DNA of 64,000 bases from Haliclona indistincta (lineage: Eukaryota; Porifera; Demospongiae; Haplosclerida; Chalinidae): NCBI GenBank assembly GCA_964017065.1, contig OZ024788.1:2703809-2767808 (forward strand), read 5' to 3'. Made by a program: the position numbers and the translations under genes. Positions 55,601 to 64,000 of the stretch are shown here, piece by piece. How positions within the stretch are numbered: position 1 is the stretch's first letter; each line of letters starts with the position of its first letter. The notes beneath the pieces were generated by a model that was not told where the DNA came from, ran no database searches, and saw nothing but the letters and a program-made list of their open reading frames with translations.

Positions 55601-58600
55601 GGGCAAGACAGCAACAGAGAGCTTCTTTAGATGCGCAATATGCAGAGTTAAGAAATTCGATTTTTCATATCTAAGTGATACTGTTTGACATGTTGTATGC
55701 GGATTATTTGAAAAATCTTTCTGTTACGGTCTAGAGCACGTGTTGTAGAAGCTATATTCCAAATTTGAATACATTTTGATGAACACAGATCGACTTTTAT
55801 CGAGTTATGCAAAAGAATCTTTTATCTAGCCGTTGGAATTTACTGTGCCCATCTAGCTGAATATGCATTTGTTACCACGATGTTATGAATAATGTTATCT
55901 GTGGTGTCTTGTTTATGATGATAACATAGCACCACCTTGTGTGCATTCCTGCATAAGTTAATGGTGTTAGGGCCTGCACCCTTAATATGACTGCTGCGTA
56001 TGTAGCTACTATAACATTTTGACTTGATTCTCTGCTCTGTAGGTGATGATGAGAGTGAAGATGAAGCTGAGACAAACTTCACTGTTGTGAAGGAGCACAT
56101 CGAGCAGCAAGGTAGTGTGGACGTGCTCTCACTCAAGTCGTATCTTATCGGTCCTTCTGGTGTTGGTAAAACAACTACTCGGCGTCGTCTTACTGGAGAA
56201 ATTGATCTCTTGTCACCCAATGACGTAGTTCCTAGCACAGGCATTGATGCACCAGTGACAGTACAGCTGTACCGTGATATTGAACAATCATCTGTGCTTA
56301 TAAGTAAAGAATGGAAATGCCAGTGCTTGGAAGAGCAGTGTCAAGCGTTATGCAGCTGTATTCTTAACACACGTTCTATCAGTGAAGATGATACCGTACA
56401 GCAGAAAGCAATTAATGTTCAGGAAAACTCAAATAAACCGATTCAGTCTGCTTCTACAGAACTATCTCCTGTATTAATGAAATCGCATCCTGTTAATTCT
56501 TTAAAGAAGCACGAACATTTTGTTGCTACTTTTTCAGCTGAGATATCTGATACTGAATCCACAGATGATGAAAGTCCATCACCTTCCATTGTCTCCTCAC
56601 GACCAAGAAAAGACCATAAAGAAGATGAAATTACTTCTGCACTCCGATCATTAATCGAAAAAAAAGATTGGAAAGAAATCAGAAAATTTCTAATAAGTGA
56701 AAGGTTTACTCTCCTCCACATTATTGACATTGGAGGACAACCAGAATTTCAAGAAATTCTACCACTTCTACTGCATGGTCATGCTATAAACTTAATTTTT
56801 CTTAACATGTCTCAAGACATGAGCTCTCCCTACACAGTGACTTACAGAGATGATAGTGGTGACAGTACCATACAGTATGAATCTGAGTTTTCTGTCAGAG
56901 AGGTTATCCAGTGCACTCTTTCTAGCATTTCATCTCTTCAGTCAAATAACAGTGCCCCCGCAGCTATTCTTGTTGGCACTCACCTCGACAAGTGCAATGA
57001 GAAAGATGTTTTTGCTCTAGATCTATCTGTTCAAGACTCTTTTGACAATTTCATCAGAAGCGATGTGTTATGCCTAGTCAATAGTAAGCCACCCGCAACG
57101 GAGAAGAGGTACTTACACCCAGTAAACAATGTCAGTGGAGACTCTAGTGACATTGTGAGATTGCGTGAACTGATTACCAACACTGTTCACAGCAAGCGGT
57201 TCAAGCCAGAGTCAGTCCCTACATCTACTTTACTGCTGCATCTGATTCTTCGCATGAAATTCGACCCTACTCCAGGATGGTGCAGCTTAGAAGAGTGTGT
57301 AGAGATAGCTGAGCGTTGTGGCATCTCCAGAGAAGACCTCACCAAGGAGGGTGGTATCCTACAGTACCTGCATGACAGTTTTGGAACTATCCTCTATTAC
57401 CAAGGCAAGACGAGGCAAGACAAGAAACTGAAGATTAGTCAGCGAGTTATTGTTAACCCTAACGTCATCATGCGCCCACCAGTAGAGCTTGTTGTTACTG
57501 CATTTGGTGCTGAAGGAAATGAGCAAGCTCTAGCTAAGAGAATCCGTTTTACAGGAGAGATTGATCATTCTCTGATGAAGAGAGCTTGTGAACACGACCG
57601 GCCATCTGATGATAAAGGATTAATTCCAACTGATGAGATTGTGGAGCTACTGCAATCACGATATATTCTTCATGAAGATGCTCAATCTGCTAATGAAGAA
57701 AAGGTTTACTTCCTTCCTTGCCTTCTTTCTTCTGACAAAGATGTCATTCCTGAATCTCGAGATCACAGCCACCTCAATAATCTCACCTATGCTCCCCTCC
57801 TGCTAATACCAAATAAAGGACATATTCCACCTGGATTGTTTCCAGCCACGATAGTCAAATTGTCTCGGCACTGGACACTATTTGAAACTGAAATTCCAAA
57901 TCAAAAAGATGATGCTAAGCAAACCCGGTTTCGAAATCGGATTCGCTTTATCTTTAAGGGAGAACTAGATGTTGAGTTACGTACTCTTTCCACACACCTT
58001 GAGTTTCGTATTCGTGATGCCTCTGAGCCTATCGACCCTCGATTGATATTAGAATGTCGTTCTGAGTTGAAAGAATATTTCGATGAGGTTTTGTCATCTT
58101 TACCTCACACAAAAAAATGGATTTGGCACTTTGGGTTTTACTGTCCTTACGCTATAGCTATGCGTTCTGATAAGATCCCACCTCATCCTGCTTGCTGCAC
58201 TGCGAAGGACAAACCACAGAAGGTCAAATGTTCTCAGCAAGATTGTAGACATGGACTTGTTAAACTCGACGAAAAACACAAGTGCTGGTTTACTGTGAGT
58301 TTAAATACACCTACATGTAGTGGCAGTGCTATAATCTATGTTGCAATCTGTCACAGACTTATTGTAGGCTAATAGCTAGTTTTATTAATGTAACCAAGCT
58401 AGCTCCATTTTTTGTTCAATTTCTCATTGTTTACAGGAAATACCTCTGGAACAACTAGTGCATTCAACTGTAAGATCTGAGTCTGCTAGTTTAGATCAGC
58501 TGGAAGACAAAGTCCCTCCAAAGAAAAAACGAAGGGAAGGTACTGTGTTCACTGTTACCCATGATAATTTATTTATTTTGATTTTTCAGCTGATTTTGAG

Positions 58601-58778
58601 GATGGATCTCCACGTGCATGTACAAGTAGGATGAAACGAAATAAGCACGAACAAGGTATTTTTCACAAATTTTACACAAATTTTACTGGTCAGTGTTGTG
58701 TGTGCTTCATGCATTCTTCTGTTCTATGTAGTCTCTTGTGATCTCACTTCTAAGAAAAAGCATTTACATGTGGGGTGA
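52679..58778 (+). CDS. Death domain + two successive Roc-COR GTPase modules (gene 3)
   Basis: Exons 52679-52718 (MSEDSERPRAIDR), 52777-53064 (Death domain: WRHVGLKLGVPKAQLD), 53124-55237 (module A), 56043-58294 (module B), 58437-58539, 58590-58655 and 58732-58778 (TGA). All junctions fit if one copy of a 5-bp tandem repeat (TATAG TATAG, 54983-54992) is discounted; the total is then 4905 nt, 1634 codons plus stop. Module A: P-loop GYPGTGKTS, DFGGQPPF, a degenerate NKxD region, a Pro/Ala-rich insert, COR, and a Cys-rich end (LCSCGKSS...HICIYN). Module B is of the gene 1/2 type: GPSGVGKTT, DIGGQPEF, THLDK, COR, HKCWF. The tail has PPKKKRRE and SKKKH, NLS-like. As printed, the 5-bp repeat shifts the frame near the end of module A. 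Alternatively A and B are separate genes. Confidence 0.78.
55341..55981. mobile_element. 641-bp MITE flanked by TTAA
   Basis: GGGTGCAGGC and its inverse form the ends; TTAA lies on both sides (55337-55340, 55982-55985). Located in the intron between modules A and B of gene 3. TTAA targets suggest a piggyBac-type origin. Confidence 0.75.
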
Positions 58779-58853
58779 ATAGAGTGTACTTGAATAATTA
58801 TAGGTTTTTATGGAAAAAGCCACATCTACTTATGTATGAACAAGGCATATATT

Positions 58854-58877
58854 AGGGAGGCACGGTAGTGCCTCCCT
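58854..58877. other. Short perfect hairpin between gene 3 and Helitron
   Basis: AGGGAGGCAC and GTGCCTCCCT pair around a 4-bp loop. It could be a repeat terminus. A Helitron 3' hairpin would be expected at the other end of that element, so the role is unclear. Confidence 0.4.
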
Positions 58878-59552
58878 ATGTAGGGATGGCCGAGAAAACA
58901 AGATGGCGGCTACATACATGTATTAGCGTTCAAACGCTGATATTTCACATGGTAATGAATTTTATACGTCCAAAGACACCTAGATCTGCTCTCTGGCGTT
59001 GCCCTCATCTTACAGTAGCATGGAGATTGCTCAAAATTTTACTAAAGTGACGAACCTGGAAACGGTGAAAATCGAGTTTCGTCATCTTCGTCTTCTTCTT
59101 CTTCTTTCTTCTTCCACTCGTCTAGTGCCTTAACACGAATACTGTGCTGGGCTAAACACCCACGAATAGTCATGAAATTCTTCTGGCATGTGCCTTTTGA
59201 ACTTAGTTCTTAGCGAAATGACAGTTTTATTCTAGCCGACTTCACGATCACGAGCTGTAGCTAGCAATGTGCATGACGCCATTTAAAATGCGCACGTGAT
59301 GTAACGTGAGCGCGCACATGTGGTCATAGAGTGGCTTCCACTTTTGAATACGGCTGTCCTTTGTGTTTCTCTGCTCTACCTGTCCGTGAGATTCCGTCCA
59401 TTTCAGAAGATTGCGACTGTTGATTTCTACTTTTGCCACACCGAAGTTTGGATTTGCTTTTGGGTTCGTCGTCTCGTGTCTCGATCTGTCACTGAAGAAA
59501 GTTGTAAGTTCAATAATTATATTTTGAAAAGGTTAGTTCTTGTATAGTAATC

Positions 59553-62500
59553 ATGCCTAGTAAAACACGTAGAAAACACACATACGATCAACAGCGTTAT
59601 GGAGAGAATAGAGATAAAATACTAGCTGAGAGAAAGGAAGCATATGATACCAATTCTGAGTCTAAGAAAGCAGCTTCGAAAAAGGCTTATGACAAAAATC
59701 CTCAGCTTAAAAAAATGGTGTCAAAAATTGCAGCAAAGCAGGCTTATGATAAAAATCCAGTGGCTAAAAAAATGGCGTCAAAGCAGGCTTACGACAGAAA
59801 CCCTGCACATAAGAAATTGGCGTCAAAGCAGGCTTACAATAGAAACCCTGCACGTAAGAAATTGGCGTCAAAGCAGGCTTATTTGAAAGATTCAACTGCT
59901 AAGAAGGTTGCTGCTTTCTCCAGGTACCATAGTAAACTAGATAAAATCAAAGCACAACGTAGGGCAAAGTACCGAAATAGTTCGCATCAGAAGAAAGTGT
60001 CATCGCGTGTTTGGTATCTCAAAAACTCGAAGGTTAAGACACAAGCTTGTATGGCGTACTATGCTAAACACAAAGAAATCATTTCCCACACTAGGAGAAA
60101 CAAATACTATTTGTCTCCTCCAAAATCTAGTGTAAAGGAAATGTACATCAATGAAGTAATAAGAGAAATGCTAGCAAATCGTAAAGCAAGAACCGAGGTT
60201 ATGAAAGCTTTTAAAGAGCAACCTATAGCAAAGCGATTGGCTAGAATCTCTTATCGTGTTGCATGTAGAATAGCGGCTCGTAGGCTGGTTCATGAGGCCT
60301 TAAAGAAGCGTAAAAAATGTGCTGCTGAATTGATTAAATCTGCTAAAAGTATCAATTCAAAGAGTATCAAAAGCAGAGATGACTTTGGTGAAGGCATTCA
60401 TTGCAAAAGATCATGTGATCCATACTTCTACGAAGCATCGTATGTAAAGGATGATGATGATTCAGATGTGCCTGATCGTATTGATCCTTCCAGCCAGCCT
60501 CGTGATGAATGTCCGTGTACCAGTGATTGTAAGCCAATCACTGATGATGAAGTCAATGCAATTGTTAGACTAAAGAATTCCTTTACTCTTCCAATGCATG
60601 AGTTACGACAAGCATTACAATCATGCGATGATTGCCCAAATGAACGCCAAGTGATGGGTCATTCTTTGGCATGTCATCAAACTGGTAGTATGTGTAATAG
60701 TGAGCTTCGTATTTTACGAGCAGCTTCAGCACATCATAAAGTACTGAGAACGTTTATGCGTCGAGTATATCATGCAAAGGCAAGTCACGAATCCCTTGCT
60801 GGCATTGATCGTGCCCTAGGCGAAGGTGATTTCAAGCATTTACTTTCTGCAACTGAGAAGAGCTTTGCTGACTTACTAACAACAAATGATTTTGTTGGTG
60901 AGGAAGGCTCCTCAATAAACAACTTGTTTTTTAGAGTGCTCAACTTAGAAACCACCTTGCAGTTACAGCATGCTCTAGTCATATCCCAACTTGAGAAGGA
61001 GTGGAATGACGATGCTGAAAACGTGTGTTGTAGCTGTCAATGCTTGTTTCGGAGAAAATCTGTCACAAAAGTCAACTTCTCGAAGCATTTTGATTCGGAC
61101 ATTGGGTCAGAACTGATAGACTATATACTGAAGCACACTCCTCCAGGCGAGGATGAAACACTGTATATGTGTAGCTACTGTAAACCCAAAATCAAAGCCG
61201 ATGTATTGCCACCACGATGTGTTTTAAATGGTTTGGAAACTGTACCCATTCCATCTGAGCTTGATAAACTAGATGCCCTTAGCAAACAGTTCATCCAGCT
61301 TGCTAAATGCTTTCAGACAGTAGTTAGACTAGGCACGTACACCTGCAAAGTGCCTGTGTACAACTCATTGAAAGCCTGCAAGGGTAGTGTTTTTTTTCTA
61401 CCTTTGCCATTCAATAAAACATGTGAAACGCTGTCCAATGTTGAAGGATCAGCAAAGTCTGGTGTTGCATCACCGGAATTGTACATACTAGTGAATGGTA
61501 AACCCACAAAAGCTAATGTAGTTTGGCGTTCTCTGGTCAATATAGACCGTGTGAAAGCAGCTATAAGAAAGCTGAAAGAGATTCACAAACTTTATAATTC
61601 AGTAGAAACAGACAGCCTCGATGAAACTACACAAAAAGTAATCGAAGTGGCTAATAACGCAACTACTAAGATGCTAGATAAGGTTACTGCTGACGATATT
61701 GCTGGTTATCAGTCCTATACTATTAGGTATTTAGATAATCAGATTCCAACTGTTTCTGACATAGACCAATACAAGTTGGTTAATGTTACAGAAGCACCTA
61801 TTCACAGTAGATTGAAAGACTTGGATGTTATGTGCTTTCCTGTACTCTACCCAAACGGGCAATTTGGTGAGAATCATCCTCGCAACAAAGAAATCACTTT
61901 GAGCTTTAGCGAGTTTGTCAAACAACGTTTGCATAACAAAGACTCGCGATTTCGCAAAGATGCCTCATATGTATTTTATCTGCTGAATCAAAAAACCCTA
62001 CGTGAAGTAGGTAACGGCGTCTACAATGTCCTTCATTCCTCACGAGGAGTTGCTATGTCTGTTAAGCAGCTGCTAGCTAAGGTTGAAGCCTCTGACGAAC
62101 AGTTAGAAGCAAGCCTCTTCACAATGCTTCAGTCAGTACGCGGTAGCAAACAGTACTGGTGGCAGCGTAAGAGTGATCTCAAGTGCATGGTGCGTAACTG
62201 GGGATCACCAACATTGTTTCTCACATTCAGTTGTGCTGAATATGAGTGGAGTGACATGGCTCGTTACCTCAGGAAGGTAAACAATGTCCCTCCAAGTTAC
62301 GATATAGGAAGACTTTGCACAGAAGATCCTATATCGGTTTCTCGAAAATTTTCTGAGAAATTTCATGCCTTCTTTCGCACTGTCATATGTAAAGGTCAGA
62401 TATTGGGTGAAGTAGAGCACTTCTACTGGAAGAAGGAGTATCAAGCCAGAGGTGCACCTCATTACCACGTCCTGTTGTGGATAAAAGATGCACCTGTTAT

Positions 62501-64000
62501 TGGCTGTGATGACTCTGCTGCTGTATTGAAATGGATCCAGGAAAGGGTTACTTGTCACATACCTGACAAGAAAACCAGTCCTGAATTGCATGAGCTCGTC
62601 ACAAGATATCAAATGCATAAGTGTAGTGCATATTGCAAGCGCAGACGAAAGGTCGGCAGTACGTTCATAACTTACTGTAAGTTCGGCTTTCCTCGTCCGG
62701 CTTGTGAAACAGGTGTTGTGCACTCTGTAGAAGACTCTCTTAAAACTCGTAAGAAAATCTACGAACTTCCACGAACAGAGTCAGAGGTTAGAGTGAATGA
62801 CTATAATCCTCTGATTCTGTTATTGTGGAAAGCTAACATTGACATACAGTTTGTGTCAGAGTCTTCTCTTGCATTAGCTCATTACGTTAGTGGCTATGTC
62901 ACTAAAGCAGAAAGAAGCAATATGCAAGACATTTGGAGAGAAATCCAAGACAGTAAGAGCATTTATAGCAAGCTCTACAAATTTGGAATGAAAGCCTTGA
63001 GCTCACGAGAGTGTGGTTTGTATGAGGCTGCTGATTTGTTGTTGGGTGACCACTTGACTGAAAAATCAGAAGCAATACAGTTCGTAAATGTATCTATGCC
63101 TCACAAACGAAATCGACGACTCAAAAGTCACGCAGCTTTGACGGAGCTTTCAAAGTCAGATCCCGATAGTGAGGATTTATTCGAGTCGAATCTTGTAGAC
63201 ACATACTATCCTGATCGTCCCGATAAGCTTGAGGACGTGTGTCTTTACGACATTGTCGCTAATTACAGTTGGTATCACACTATTGTCAAAGGTGTGAAAC
63301 AAACTGAATTCAAAAAGCGCGGCAAACCTGTGTTACCCAATCACAAGTTGTATGATCTGAGAAATGAAAATCAGAAAGAAGATTATTACTATTCTCTAAT
63401 CATGCTTTTTGTGCCTTTCCGAAAAGAGAGTGAGCTTTTACTAGAAGACGAAACTGCTGAAGAAGCATTTAATCGTCATTTTCCTGACACTGGTAAAAAC
63501 CGTTGCTTGACTCACCACACTCGATTACAGCAGATGCTTGAATGTAATCGTAGTGTTAAACTAATCAATGAAGCCAGACAATCTGATTGTCCGGAGCAAA
63601 AGGTTGATAGTGAGCCACAGCTAATCTGTGAAGCAGTTGCTGCAATGCAGGATGCTGTAAGCATGGTCACTAAGTGTGAAGACACACTTAGTCTTTCCGA
63701 TAGGACTAACATGTTGAATGCTGATCAGAGGCGAATATTTGACAAAGTCAAAGAGCATATGATTCACATGCAACAACATGAAACAAATGATTGTTCTTGT
63801 GACTTACCTCCATTGTGCATGTTTGTCACAGGTGTCGCTGGAACAGGTAAATCGTTTCTAATCGAGACAATCAAAGCATATGTAGCTCAACTGTGGCCTA
63901 GTGCTGATTGCTCATGTGCCATAACTGCACCAACAGGTTTAGCTGCGTTTAATGTTGGTGGCATGACTATCCACAGGTTATTTCAGCTGCCTGTCCAGCA
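59553..64000 (+). CDS. Helitron Rep/helicase protein, continues beyond window
   Basis: One reading frame is open from ATG 59553 to the window edge (1482 codons, no stop). The N-terminus has about five copies of a basic KK-SKQAYDRNPA-type repeat, typical of animal Helitron proteins. Cys/His zinc-finger-like pairs follow (CCSCQCLF, MCSYCKPKI). The Helitron Rep core shows the HUH-type motif PHYHVLLW (about residue 969) and the two-tyrosine motif YVSGYVTK (Tyr about 1111 and 1115). A Pif1-type helicase starts with Walker A GVAGTGKS (about 1427) and APTGLAAFNVGG. An intact frame suggests a recent autonomous rolling-circle element. Upstream (58880-59552) are a TTC-rich tract and no recognised gene; the 5' terminus was not defined. 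Confidence 0.9.
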   Translation, partial: MPSKTRRKHTYDQQRYGENRDKILAERKEAYDTNSESKKAASKKAYDKNPQLKKMVSKIAAKQAYDKNPVAKKMASKQAYDRNPAHKKLASKQAYNRNPARKKLASKQAYLKDSTAKKVAAFSRYHSKLDKIKAQRRAKYRNSSHQKKVSSRVWYLKNSKVKTQACMAYYAKHKEIISHTRRNKYYLSPPKSSVKEMYINEVIREMLANRKARTEVMKAFKEQPIAKRLARISYRVACRIAARRLVHEALKKRKKCAAELIKSAKSINSKSIKSRDDFGEGIHCKRSCDPYFYEASYVKDDDDSDVPDRIDPSSQPRDECPCTSDCKPITDDEVNAIVRLKNSFTLPMHELRQALQSCDDCPNERQVMGHSLACHQTGSMCNSELRILRAASAHHKVLRTFMRRVYHAKASHESLAGIDRALGEGDFKHLLSATEKSFADLLTTNDFVGEEGSSINNLFFRVLNLETTLQLQHALVISQLEKEWNDDAENVCCSCQCLFRRKSVTKVNFSKHFDSDIGSELIDYILKHTPPGEDETLYMCSYCKPKIKADVLPPRCVLNGLETVPIPSELDKLDALSKQFIQLAKCFQTVVRLGTYTCKVPVYNSLKACKGSVFFLPLPFNKTCETLSNVEGSAKSGVASPELYILVNGKPTKANVVWRSLVNIDRVKAAIRKLKEIHKLYNSVETDSLDETTQKVIEVANNATTKMLDKVTADDIAGYQSYTIRYLDNQIPTVSDIDQYKLVNVTEAPIHSRLKDLDVMCFPVLYPNGQFGENHPRNKEITLSFSEFVKQRLHNKDSRFRKDASYVFYLLNQKTLREVGNGVYNVLHSSRGVAMSVKQLLAKVEASDEQLEASLFTMLQSVRGSKQYWWQRKSDLKCMVRNWGSPTLFLTFSCAEYEWSDMARYLRKVNNVPPSYDIGRLCTEDPISVSRKFSEKFHAFFRTVICKGQILGEVEHFYWKKEYQARGAPHYHVLLWIKDAPVIGCDDSAAVLKWIQERVTCHIPDKKTSPELHELVTRYQMHKCSAYCKRRRKVGSTFITYCKFGFPRPACETGVVHSVEDSLKTRKKIYELPRTESEVRVNDYNPLILLLWKANIDIQFVSESSLALAHYVSGYVTKAERSNMQDIWREIQDSKSIYSKLYKFGMKALSSRECGLYEAADLLLGDHLTEKSEAIQFVNVSMPHKRNRRLKSHAALTELSKSDPDSEDLFESNLVDTYYPDRPDKLEDVCLYDIVANYSWYHTIVKGVKQTEFKKRGKPVLPNHKLYDLRNENQKEDYYYSLIMLFVPFRKESELLLEDETAEEAFNRHFPDTGKNRCLTHHTRLQQMLECNRSVKLINEARQSDCPEQKVDSEPQLICEAVAAMQDAVSMVTKCEDTLSLSDRTNMLNADQRRIFDKVKEHMIHMQQHETNDCSCDLPPLCMFVTGVAGTGKSFLIETIKAYVAQLWPSADCSCAITAPTGLAAFNVGGMTIHRLFQLPVQ

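Overview
This is eukaryotic, intron-rich nuclear DNA. The genes are short-intron, and the mix points to a marine invertebrate, most likely a demosponge (inference): a family of Roc-COR GTPases fused to Death domains, a CARD-caspase, a CARD protein, TERB1, API5 and NCAPH2, plus a dense load of DNA transposons. There is one 200-N assembly gap (3687-3886). I saw no tRNA, rRNA or CRISPR array.

Layout. 1-1668 (-): a spliced MULE-transposase-domain gene that runs off the left edge. 1859-4279: three inverted-repeat elements, one spanning the gap. 4608-9700 (+): Roc-COR-Death gene 1, whose 3' end is an array of six 57-nt micro-exons. 9754-14282 (-): TERB1 copy a. 14584-16610 (+): API5 copy a, a pseudogene. 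16837-28047 (+): NCAPH2, with introns holding a (TCAC)n minisatellite, a three-deep transposon nest, a piggyBac-like MITE and a coding-intact PIF/Harbinger transposon. 28228-30000 (+): a CARD-caspase gene with two nonsense codons. 30403-30898 (-): a third TERB1 fragment. 31207-32377 (+): a CARD protein gene. 35679-42955 (+): Death-Roc-COR-Death gene 2. 43068-47208 (-): TERB1 copy b. 47465-50329 (+): API5 copy b, cut by a non-LTR retroelement. 52075-52560: a caspase relic. 52679-58778 (+): gene 3, Death followed by two Roc-COR modules. 59553 to the right edge (+): a Helitron Rep/helicase ORF.

The block [Roc-COR-Death gene]-[TERB1, minus]-[API5, plus] occurs twice, about 33 kb apart, so the window holds a segmental duplication. 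The two copies have decayed in different places. TERB1a has a frameshift and a MITE inside an exon but an intact Myb exon; TERB1b has the intact central exon but a nonsense codon in the Myb domain. TERB1 and API5 are head-to-head in both copies with a 256-301 bp shared upstream region.

Three API5 introns each carry a well-formed C/D-box snoRNA candidate. These are identical or differ by one base between the two API5 copies although the host exons are broken.

The Roc-COR-Death genes, CARD-caspase and CARD protein together look like an expanding cell-death or innate-sensing locus. The GTPases carry basic nuclear-localisation-like tails encoded by phase-1 mini-exons. Functional statements about this cluster are inference from domain content.
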